6,418 bases of DNA from an uncultured bacterium (GTDB lineage: Bacteria; Patescibacteriota; Patescibacteriia; Patescibacteriales; UBA12465): positions 1 to 6,418 of the forward strand of contig CALJZR010000006.1 in the NCBI GenBank assembly GCA_937983635.1. The letters run 5' to 3'. The position numbers and the translations under genes were made by a program. Positions 1-5,875 of the stretch are shown here, piece after piece (position 1 is the stretch's first letter; every line of letters starts with the position of its first letter). Under the pieces are notes generated by a model. That model had not been told where the DNA came from. It did no database searches and saw only the letters and a list, made by a program, of their open reading frames with translations.

Positions 1-41
1 CCTGCATTCAGGCTCTCACCATTAACCGTATAACACTTCAT
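1..41 (-). CDS. Possible start of an unidentified protein gene, cut by the window edge
   Basis: On the minus strand an ATG at 41-39 opens a frame of 13 complete codons (M-K-C-Y-T-V-N-G-E-S-L-N-A) that is still open at position 1. It lies about 175 nt downstream of a consensus promoter on the same strand, so it would be the first gene of a new transcription unit with a long structured leader. There is no Shine-Dalgarno sequence in front of it, but none of the other starts in this window has one either. Thirteen codons without a stop is weak evidence, because a random frame of this length is often open. I do not recognise the peptide. If the transcript is an rRNA precursor or another non-coding RNA, this call is wrong. 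Confidence 0.25.
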   Translation of the reverse strand, partial: MKCYTVNGESLNA

Positions 42-44
42 TAT

Positions 45-184
45 TGATTTTTGTTTTATGCCCGTTCTATACAAATGCGTTAGCAGTTGTCTTAGATTGA
101 GCGGTTAATAAATAGAAATTACAGCACTACCAACTTTTATACAAAAACAGGCAAAGCTGTAATTACTATTTACAACAAAAATCA
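45..184 (-). ncRNA. Predicted structured RNA or 5' leader with two nested inverted repeats
   Basis: Two sets of complementary arms are nested in the predicted minus-strand transcript. The outer arms, 174-184 and 45-55, are a perfect 11-bp match (TGATTTTTGTT / AACAAAAATCA). The inner arms, 156-171 and 110-125, match at 15 of 16 positions (AAATAGTAATTACAGC / GCTGTAATTTCTATTT) around a 30-nt loop. The inner stem could extend toward 176 and 104 with a bulge, but it would then compete with the outer stem. A strong promoter about 40 nt upstream suggests the region is transcribed as RNA. I recognise no Rfam family: the hallmarks of RNase P, tmRNA, SRP RNA and the common riboswitches are not visible. 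It may be an mRNA leader, an rRNA-operon leader or a free-standing RNA. Confidence 0.4.
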
Positions 185-198
185 TTTGAATTGATGTA

Positions 199-212
199 AA
201 TTATCAAAGAAC
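199..212 (-). promoter_or_regulatory. boxA-like antitermination motif
   Basis: The minus strand reads GTTCTTTGATAATT. This is close to the boxA element of Firmicutes rRNA leaders (GTTCTTTGAAAACT type), which loads NusB-NusE for antitermination. It lies within a few nucleotides of the predicted transcription start. In known systems such a motif marks rRNA operons and some long leaders. The match is by eye to a short AT-rich motif, so chance is possible. Confidence 0.3.
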
Positions 213-223
213 TTTAAAAAAAT

Positions 224-252
224 ATTATATCATATTATTATATATTTGTCAA
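224..252 (-). promoter_or_regulatory. Perfect consensus sigma-70 promoter, reading toward position 1
   Basis: On the minus strand TTGACA (252-247) is followed by exactly 17 nt and then TATAAT (229-224). The TG of an extended -10 (TGA-TATAAT, 232-230) is also present. Both hexamers match consensus, and the predicted start of transcription is near 217. The promoter lies just past the terminator-like hairpin behind pyrG, so it should start an independent transcript leaving the left edge. The region is very AT-rich, which makes chance TATAAT matches common, but a full match of both hexamers at optimal spacing is much rarer. The TTGACA/TATAAT form also argues against Bacteroidota, which use a different -10 box. 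Confidence 0.75.
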
Positions 253-274
253 TATTAAACAACTGCAATAACAT

Positions 275-300
275 AAAATATGCTATTACTAGCATATTTT
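275..300 (-). terminator. Terminator-like hairpin downstream of pyrG
   Basis: A perfect 10-bp inverted repeat (AAAATATGCT / AGCATATTTT) surrounds a 6-nt loop and begins 28 nt after the pyrG stop codon. In the minus-strand RNA the 3' arm ends in UUUU, as in an intrinsic terminator. The stem is AT-rich and the U-run is short and inside the arm, so termination may be weak. The plus-strand reading has a longer T-run, so it could work in both directions. Its place between the end of the six-gene operon and a new promoter supports the call. Confidence 0.55.
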
Positions 301-328
301 TATAAAAAACGCTTATTTTGTATTTAAA

Positions 329-2011
329 CTATTTCCCTTCCAAACAAGCTTTCACAAAAGCCACAAAAAGCGGATGGGGCGATAAAGGTCGAGAAATATA
401 TTCAGGATGAAACTGAACACCCACAAAAAAGGGATGATTTTTTAATTCAATTGCCTCGACAATCTGCTTGTCGGGTGAAGTACCGGCAATCACTAAACCT
501 AAACTTTCAAAGCGCGTGCGGTAGTCATTATTGAACTCATAGCGATGACGATGACGCTCAGAGACCACCTTATCTTTAGTATATTTAGCATAGGCGGCCG
601 CTAAACGAGTGCCTGGCTGCAACAGACAAGGCCAACCACCAAGACGAATGGTGCCACCATAACCTTTTTCGGCAATTAATTTCTCCTGCTCAGGCATAAT
701 ATGAATCACTGGATCAGGGGTCTTAGGATCAACTTCGGCAGAATTAGCGGCTTTTAATCCAGCCACATTGCGGGCAAACTCAATCACCGCCATTTGCATA
801 CCGTAACACAAGCCAAAATAAGGAATCTTCTTTTCCCGACAATATTTAATAGCGGTAATTTTACCCTCTGCCCCTCTTCCGCCCCAACCCTGAGGAATAA
901 TTAAACCATCCATACCCTTTAAAACAGCTATCCCTTTCTTCTCTACATCTTCGGCGCTAAGCCAATGTAATTCTACCTTGCTGTGATTAGCAGCCGCTGC
1001 GTGCTTCACAGATTCAATCACGGAAATATAAGAATCAGTCAGAGAGAAATCGCCGGTAGCAAAATACTTGCCAACAATACCAATTTTTACCCGATGATGA
1101 TGCTGTTTAGTGGCAGCGACAAACTTTTTCCAGGCTAGATTATCAGGAGTTTTTCTGCGTAAAGGCAAATTTAATTTCTCTAAAATATGCAGACTTAAAT
1201 TTTCTTTCTCAAAATTTAAAGGAATATCATAAATAGAATCAGCGTCGGGAGCGGCAATCACATCATCCATGGCAACATTACAATGAATAGCCAACTTTTC
1301 TTTACGGGCATTATCAATCGGCTGTTCGCTGCGGGCAATCAAGAAATCGGGCTGAATACCGGCACTATTTAAACTGCGCACCGCATGCTGAGTAGGCTTA
1401 GTTTTCATTTCTCCAATTTTACTGGGCACGGGCAAATAAGAAACCATAACGAAGAGAACATCCTTAGGATTATATAGCTTCATTACTCTGGCGGCTTCTA
1501 GAAACAAGAGATTTTCATATTCCCCTACTGTGCCGCCAACTTCAATTATCATAATTTCGGCGCCGCTCTTTTCCACAGCCCTATCAATCCGCGCCCGAAT
1601 TTCCATGGGAATATGAGGCACAACCTGGACGCACTTGCCCTTATATTCAAGATTCCGCTCCCGGTTAATTACGGTTTGGTAAATGCGGCCAGTAGTCATG
1701 TAGTTTTCCCGGTAAATATTTTTACCTAAAAAGCGCTCATAGTTGCCTAGATCCTGATCCGTCTCATCGCCATCCTCGGTTACAAAAACTTCGCCGCGTT
1801 CAATCGGATTCATAGTGCCGGCATCAACATTGATATAGGGATCCATCTTGATAGCGCTAACTTTATAGCCCCGCGCCTGTAAAATCTGACCGATGGAAGC
1901 AGTGCTAACGCCCTTACCTACGCCCGACATCACGCCGCCAACTACAAAAATAAATTTAGGATTTGCAGCATTAGCCTTGGCAGCTTCACTCTTTTTTTTC
2001 ACTTTTTGCAT
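329..2011 (-). CDS. pyrG: CTP synthase (glutamine-hydrolysing)
   Basis: Makes CTP from UTP, ATP and glutamine, the last step of cytidine nucleotide synthesis in the cytosol. The 560-residue protein is complete (E. coli PyrG has 545). Residues 20-285 form the synthetase domain, with the P-loop G-V-M-S-G-V-G-K-G (26-34), probable Mg-binding D87 and E157 (E-V-G-G-T-V-G-E), and K-T-K-P-T-Q-H (203-209). Residues 305-558 form the class I glutamine amidotransferase domain: nucleophile C402 in G-L-C-Y-G-M-Q, and H535 and E537 in F-H-P-E. Unusual points are P-Q-G-W-G-G-R-G (373-380) where most family members have P-G-G-F-G-x-R-G, R72 at the usual His of Q-H-G-E-V, and a Lys/Ala-rich extension of about 15 residues at the N-terminus. 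The ATG is preceded by an in-frame TGA; the only nearby alternative is GTG at codon 4, as the next candidates fall in the P-loop. It is the last gene of the operon, 41 nt after ctpA. Confidence 0.97.
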   Translation of the reverse strand: MQKVKKKSEAAKANAANPKFIFVVGGVMSGVGKGVSTASIGQILQARGYKVSAIKMDPYINVDAGTMNPIERGEVFVTEDGDETDQDLGNYERFLGKNIYRENYMTTGRIYQTVINRERNLEYKGKCVQVVPHIPMEIRARIDRAVEKSGAEIMIIEVGGTVGEYENLLFLEAARVMKLYNPKDVLFVMVSYLPVPSKIGEMKTKPTQHAVRSLNSAGIQPDFLIARSEQPIDNARKEKLAIHCNVAMDDVIAAPDADSIYDIPLNFEKENLSLHILEKLNLPLRRKTPDNLAWKKFVAATKQHHHRVKIGIVGKYFATGDFSLTDSYISVIESVKHAAAANHSKVELHWLSAEDVEKKGIAVLKGMDGLIIPQGWGGRGAEGKITAIKYCREKKIPYFGLCYGMQMAVIEFARNVAGLKAANSAEVDPKTPDPVIHIMPEQEKLIAEKGYGGTIRLGGWPCLLQPGTRLAAAYAKYTKDKVVSERHRHRYEFNNDYRTRFESLGLVIAGTSPDKQIVEAIELKNHPFFVGVQFHPEYISRPLSPHPLFVAFVKACLEGK

Positions 2012-2052
2012 AAGGAGATAAAATCAGTCGACGCCGTAAGCGCCGGACCTAA

Positions 2053-3288
2053 TTATTTAGTAACCGCCGTCGGCTTCAGAATTAATTCCAAAGCCTTAAC
2101 CATTTGCGGATCTTTATTTTTATCAACGTCTTCTTTACTTAATTTAATTTCTAAGTCTGGTGTAATTCCCTTTTCATTGATGAAATCGCCATTAGGAGTC
2201 AACCATTTAGCCACGGTAATCTTTAAAGCTGAGCCATCGCTTAAATCACGTAAGCTCTGAACAGATCCCTTGCCAAAAGACTGCTCGCCGACAATCGTTG
2301 CTTTTTTATAGTCACGCAAAGCCCCGGCCACAATTTCCGAAGCCGAAGCGCTGCCACCGTTAATTAAAACAACTGTTTTGAAGCCGCCTAGGCTGGGGTT
2401 ACCCTCGGCAAAATATTCTTGGCGCTTCCCTTCACCGAACTGTTCAACCACTACCGGTCCTTCTTTTACCCAGGCACTGGCCATGGAAATAGCGGTATCT
2501 AAATAGCCACCGGGATTATTGCGAAGATCTAAAATAATGCCTTTAGGGTTTTTAGTAAGGGCGATTTTAACGGCTTGATTGAATAAATCGATAGTATCGT
2601 CATTAAAATTGCTAACCGTAATAACTAAAACACCATCGTTGCGTAGCTCCGTCTTGACGCTTTTAACCACAATCAAACCACGGACGATTTTAATTTCTAA
2701 AGGCTTGTCTTCATTTTCCCGAATTAAAGTTAATGTAACTTCTGTGCCCTTTTCTCCTCGGATTTTTTTAACCGCCTCATCAACGCTCATGCCTAAAGTA
2801 CTAACGCCATCAATAGCATAGACTTTATCCCCTGCTTTCACACCCGCCTTTTCTGCGGGCATACCGGCTAAAGGGGCGATAACTGTAATGATATCTTTAC
2901 GCATACCCACTTCCGCACCGATACCTTCAAAAGTACCAGAAAGATCGTCGGCAAATTCTTTTGCTTCCTTCGGGTCCATAAAAACAGTATAGGGGTCGTC
3001 CATAGAAGCGGCTAAGCCCCGCAAAGAACCGTAAAACATCTCTTCATCTTTAACTTTATTCTTATCAACATAATCGCTACGCAATTTATCCCACACTTCC
3101 CAATAAAGATTAAAATCAAAAGCCTTCTCTGAAACTGCTTGTTTAGATTCCGGGGAATAAGCAATAATTTTAGAAGAATCATCCTTCCCTGCCCAAGATA
3201 AACCCGCAGCAAAAGAGGCGCCCATTAATAAAATAATAGCAAGCCAAGACCATTTATTTTTTTTCACGTAGTTTTCCGGATTATTCAT
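2053..3288 (-). CDS. ctpA: C-terminal processing serine protease (S41 family, PDZ domain)
   Basis: A carboxyl-terminal processing protease of the CtpA/CtpB/Prc type (MEROPS S41A), which cleaves proteins near their C-termini outside the cytoplasm. The 411-residue protein has a short basic N-terminus, then one hydrophobic segment (about 14-34) with no clear cleavage site, so it is probably a membrane anchor with the catalytic part outside. The S41 N-terminal region is at about 58-110, with D-D-P-Y-T (97-101). A PDZ domain follows (about 113-200, with A-G-V-K-A-G-D-K). The protease core contains L-R-N-N-P-G-G (255-261). The Ser-Lys-Gln catalytic set is S315 (in G-S-A-S-A-S-E), K340 (in S-F-G-K-G) and Q344, with the usual 25- and 4-residue spacings, so the enzyme should be active. 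It starts 9 nt after tsaC. The substrate cannot be told from the sequence. Confidence 0.93.
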   Translation of the reverse strand: MNNPENYVKKNKWSWLAIILLMGASFAAGLSWAGKDDSSKIIAYSPESKQAVSEKAFDFNLYWEVWDKLRSDYVDKNKVKDEEMFYGSLRGLAASMDDPYTVFMDPKEAKEFADDLSGTFEGIGAEVGMRKDIITVIAPLAGMPAEKAGVKAGDKVYAIDGVSTLGMSVDEAVKKIRGEKGTEVTLTLIRENEDKPLEIKIVRGLIVVKSVKTELRNDGVLVITVSNFNDDTIDLFNQAVKIALTKNPKGIILDLRNNPGGYLDTAISMASAWVKEGPVVVEQFGEGKRQEYFAEGNPSLGGFKTVVLINGGSASASEIVAGALRDYKKATIVGEQSFGKGSVQSLRDLSDGSALKITVAKWLTPNGDFINEKGITPDLEIKLSKEDVDKNKDPQMVKALELILKPTAVTK

Positions 3289-3297
3289 AAATAATAA

Positions 3298-3891
3298 TTA
3301 TTTTCTTAAAATCTCTACGCCACCGTCAGCCCGCAAACGCAAAAGGCGAGAGGCACGGCTATTATTTTTACCGCCGCTTAATAATAAATCAGGGCGCGGT
3401 CCTTTTTTAAAAACTAATCTAGCACTATTAGCGTCCAAAACTTCAGAACCGCTGAGATTGGCACTAGTCGAAACTAAGGGAACACCCAAGACTCTTATCA
3501 TTTTACGCAAAAAAATACTTTTGGGCAAACGCACTGCTAATTCCGAGCTGCCAGCCGTCAGAGACTGGGGCAATAAGCCGCGATGAGGCAATAATACTGA
3601 ACTAGGGCGATGACTTTGCCAGATTGTTTTTAAACTATTTTCCTGCCTTTTGTTAATCTGACAAAATTTACGAGCCATGCTTAAACTAGAAACTAGGACT
3701 AGCAAGGGTTTACCGCGATCGCGTCTTTTAATATTAAAAATTCGAGCAATCGCTGTTTCCTTGTCAGCCCGGCAAGACAAGCCATAAATAGTATCAGTCG
3801 GGAGCATTAGCACTTGCCCTTGAGCCAAAAGCCCTACTAAATGCTGACGCAGAAGCGAGTTATCTTTTCTGTTCCAAAAAATGGTTTCCAT
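3298..3891 (-). CDS. tsaC: L-threonylcarbamoyladenylate synthase (TsaC/Sua5/YrdC family)
   Basis: Makes threonylcarbamoyl-AMP from threonine, bicarbonate and ATP. TsaD and its partners then use this to put t6A at position 37 of ANN-decoding tRNAs. The 197-residue protein is a single YrdC domain, near the size of TsaC and without the extra C-terminal Sua5 domain. Visible motifs are P-T-D-T-I-Y-G-L (31-38), I-K-R-R-D-R-G-K-P-L (54-63), R-L-P (121-123) and S-T-S-A-N-L-S-G (141-148). Two usual motifs are diverged: the W-P-G-P-x-T segment reads W-Q-S-H-R-P-S-S-V (91-99), and the late P-S-T-V-V-D motif reads A-S-R-L-L-R (180-185). The core nucleotide and threonine motifs remain, so I expect function. 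The ATG lies 3 nt past the cvpA stop and the next gene follows 9 nt after this one. The tsaB, tsaD and tsaE genes are not in this window. Confidence 0.9.
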   Translation of the reverse strand: METIFWNRKDNSLLRQHLVGLLAQGQVLMLPTDTIYGLSCRADKETAIARIFNIKRRDRGKPLLVLVSSLSMARKFCQINKRQENSLKTIWQSHRPSSVLLPHRGLLPQSLTAGSSELAVRLPKSIFLRKMIRVLGVPLVSTSANLSGSEVLDANSARLVFKKGPRPDLLLSGGKNNSRASRLLRLRADGGVEILRK

Positions 3892-3894
3892 ATT

Positions 3895-4410
3895 CTAAAT
3901 CAAGGATTGCAAGGCCTTAAGGGCTTCTGGTAAAACCGGCATCACTATTTTTACCACCTTTAAAAAGAATGGTGCCACTTGAGAAGAAACTAATTTATCG
4001 CCAAATAAGCTGCCAATCCAGGCATAACGAGAGACCACAAATAAAATAAGGCCGATAAATAATGATCCCTCCAAAAGACCCAAGGCTCCGCCCAGTAAGC
4101 GATTAATGGTTTTGGTAAAAGGAATAATGGAAATAAGATTAAATACTTTTTCCAAAAGCACAAAAACCCAATCCACCAGCATCGTCACCACGATAAAGAC
4201 CACAATAAAAGAAATTACCTTACCCAAGCTTTCGCGGCCGCCAAAGAAACTCTGGCTCCATTCATAAAATTGCAAATAGAAGCGGCTAGCAATGAAGGCC
4301 CCAATAATAAGACCGACAATGTTGCCAAGCAGCCTAATTAGACCCTTGCTTAGGCCATTAAAAACAAAACCAGCAACCACAACCAACAGTGCAATGTCAA
4401 AATAAGACAT
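3895..4410 (-). CDS. cvpA: CvpA-family integral membrane protein
   Basis: A 171-residue membrane protein of the CvpA family (CvpA was first linked to colicin V production in E. coli). The family's biochemical role is not settled. Four hydrophobic segments are visible at about 4-22, 27-44, 63-87 and 106-127, with a further moderately hydrophobic stretch at 145-160. Family hallmarks are the opening F-D-I-A-L-L-V-V-V, the small-residue and Gly-rich first hairpin with K-G-L-I-R (22-26), and the fourth segment I-N-R-L-L-G-G-A-L-G-L-L-E-G (102-115). Length matches the family (about 160-180). It starts 4 nt after metG and ends 3 nt before tsaC, so it is co-transcribed with translation genes; that placement does not reveal its function. 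The gene symbol is given by family membership only. Confidence 0.85.
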   Translation of the reverse strand: MSYFDIALLVVVAGFVFNGLSKGLIRLLGNIVGLIIGAFIASRFYLQFYEWSQSFFGGRESLGKVISFIVVFIVVTMLVDWVFVLLEKVFNLISIIPFTKTINRLLGGALGLLEGSLFIGLILFVVSRYAWIGSLFGDKLVSSQVAPFFLKVVKIVMPVLPEALKALQSLI

Positions 4411-4414
4411 ATTG

Positions 4415-5869
4415 TTAAGCGGTCTCAGTCGCCGCGGCTAAACGCGGGAACAAAGATTCGCCCTTTAAAATTTGAGGACTAGTAAATTGTTTAATGATAG
4501 CGGCGGCCGTTAACGGCAAAAAAGGTTGGAGCATTAAAGAAATATTTAAAATCCTTTCCGCTAAAGGCTTTAAAACTGCCGCTATTTCTTCAGACGAAGT
4601 TAGTTTCCAAGGAGCTTTAGCCGTCAATTCTTCATTGCAAGCGGCAATTTCTTGCCAAATAAACTGCAGAGCGCGATGAAATTGATAATTCGGCAAACTA
4701 GCATCAGTCAATAAACGTTTAGTTGCTTCCACTTGATTGGCAACTAAATTGGTGGCAATCTGATTTTTTTCTAAAAGAGTGCTCACGCGCGCCACTAAAT
4801 TACCCAAACCGTTGGCTAAATCAGCGTTATATTTTTGCAATAAACGCTCTTCGGAAAAATCGCTATCTTCAAAAGGAAGAATCTCCGTTAAAAGATAGTA
4901 GCGCAGAGACTCGGCTCCGTATTTTTTTGAAAAAACAAAAGGATCGACGCCATTACCTAAACTCTTGCTGATTTTTTGACCGTTGGCCGTTAAAAATCCA
5001 AAAACTAATACTTGCTTAGATAAAGGTAAGCCTGCCGACAAAAGCATTGCTTGCCACATCGCTGTTTGCTGGCGCAGATTATCTTTACCACAAACCTGCA
5101 CAGCCGGCCAAAAGGCCTCGAAGTTAGCCTCATCTTCCGGCCAGCCTAAGGTAGAAATATAATTTACCAAGGCGTCAAACCAGACATACATTACTTGCTC
5201 ATCGTCGCCCGGTACCGGCACGCCGTTAGGCATCTTCGCCTTTAAGCGAGAGATGCTAAAATCCTGCAAACCGCTGCTAACAAAATTCTTTATTTCGGTA
5301 AAGCGATGGGCGGGAACGACAAAATCGGGATTAGCCTCGTAAAAATCTAACAAAGGTTGTTGATATTTAGAAAAGCGGAAAAAATAATTTTCTTCTTCAA
5401 TTAATTCTAAATCACGATTAGGATGCAAGGGGCAGCGTTCATCTACTAATTCAGAGTCAGTCTTTTCTAGCTCGCAACCGACGCAATATTTCACGCTATA
5501 TGTTTTTTTATAAATATCCCCCTTAGCCTCACAGCGGCGCCAAAATTCTTGAGCAGCGCTTTCGTGGTGAGGGTCAGAGGTCCGGATAAAATTAGTAAAG
5601 CTTAAATTAAGGGCTTCTTGCAAAGAGGCAAAGCGAGCGGCATAGGGGTCACAATAGGCGCGGGCAGAAAGACCGGCTGCCTGCGCTTGCTGAAATATCT
5701 TCAAGCCGTGCTCATCGGTGCCAGTATTAAAAAATACCTCCCTGCCTTGCATTCTTTGCCAGCGGGCAATAACATCAGCCTTCACCATTTCCGCAGCAAA
5801 ACCAATGTGCGGATCAGAATTGGTATAAGGCAGGGTGGTGGTGATATAAAAATTATTTTCTTTGGACAT
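4415..5869 (-). CDS. metG: Methionyl-tRNA synthetase
   Basis: Charges initiator and elongator tRNA-Met with methionine using ATP, in the cytosol. The 484-residue protein is a complete class I synthetase. The N-terminal Rossmann fold carries Y-T-N-S-D-P-H-I-G-F (15-24, the HIGH motif with Phe at the last position) and N-T-G-T-D-E-H-G (48-55). A one-knuckle zinc site is visible as C129-x2-C132 and C146-x2-H149, as in the Thermus-type enzyme. Further motifs are V-W-F-D-A-L-V-N-Y (229-237), G-K-D-N-L-R (261-266) and K-I-S-K-S-L-G-N (299-306, catalytic loop). An alpha-helical anticodon-binding domain fills about 340-480. There is no C-terminal EMAP/Trbp111 tRNA-binding domain, so this is a short form. 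The ATG at 5869 fits the usual family start and lies 6 nt after the rsmI stop. Confidence 0.97.
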   Translation of the reverse strand: MSKENNFYITTTLPYTNSDPHIGFAAEMVKADVIARWQRMQGREVFFNTGTDEHGLKIFQQAQAAGLSARAYCDPYAARFASLQEALNLSFTNFIRTSDPHHESAAQEFWRRCEAKGDIYKKTYSVKYCVGCELEKTDSELVDERCPLHPNRDLELIEEENYFFRFSKYQQPLLDFYEANPDFVVPAHRFTEIKNFVSSGLQDFSISRLKAKMPNGVPVPGDDEQVMYVWFDALVNYISTLGWPEDEANFEAFWPAVQVCGKDNLRQQTAMWQAMLLSAGLPLSKQVLVFGFLTANGQKISKSLGNGVDPFVFSKKYGAESLRYYLLTEILPFEDSDFSEERLLQKYNADLANGLGNLVARVSTLLEKNQIATNLVANQVEATKRLLTDASLPNYQFHRALQFIWQEIAACNEELTAKAPWKLTSSEEIAAVLKPLAERILNISLMLQPFLPLTAAAIIKQFTSPQILKGESLFPRLAAATETA

Positions 5870-5875
5870 AGATTT

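Noticed and set aside
1..30. Minus-strand GGTGAGAGCCTGAATGCAGG recalls part of T-box or lysine-type leaders.
   Set aside because: The similarity is a few common bases. The diagnostic T-box antiterminator sequence and riboswitch core motifs are not in the window, so no assignment is justified.
104..176. The inverted repeat could be a CRISPR repeat and tracrRNA anti-repeat pair.
   Set aside because: There is no array, no cas gene and no second repeat copy; the arms are better explained as one hairpin within a promoter-driven transcript.
105..185. A 26-codon minus-strand frame (M-I-F-V-V-N-S-N-Y-S...) as a leader peptide.
   Set aside because: It overlaps the inverted repeats, has no recognisable features or ribosome-binding site, and its length is expected by chance.
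206..218. AAAGAACTTTAAA on the plus strand resembles the first half of Cas12a CRISPR repeats.
   Set aside because: Only one copy is present. The diagnostic repeat stem (TTTCTACT...AGTAGA type) does not follow, there are no evenly spaced repeats and no cas gene is nearby.
2012..2052. A separate promoter or attenuator in the 41-nt gap before pyrG.
   Set aside because: The gap has GC-rich CGGCG repeats but no good hairpin with a U-run and no paired -35/-10 boxes at acceptable spacing.
2006..2260. Open frame on the plus strand beginning ATGCATAAGGAG.
   Set aside because: It runs antisense through the 3' end of ctpA and the pyrG start, has no family motifs, and is a shadow of those genes.
3012..3212. 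A 66-codon minus-strand frame inside ctpA.
   Set aside because: It is an out-of-frame shadow of the ctpA 5' region, which has clear family motifs in its own frame.
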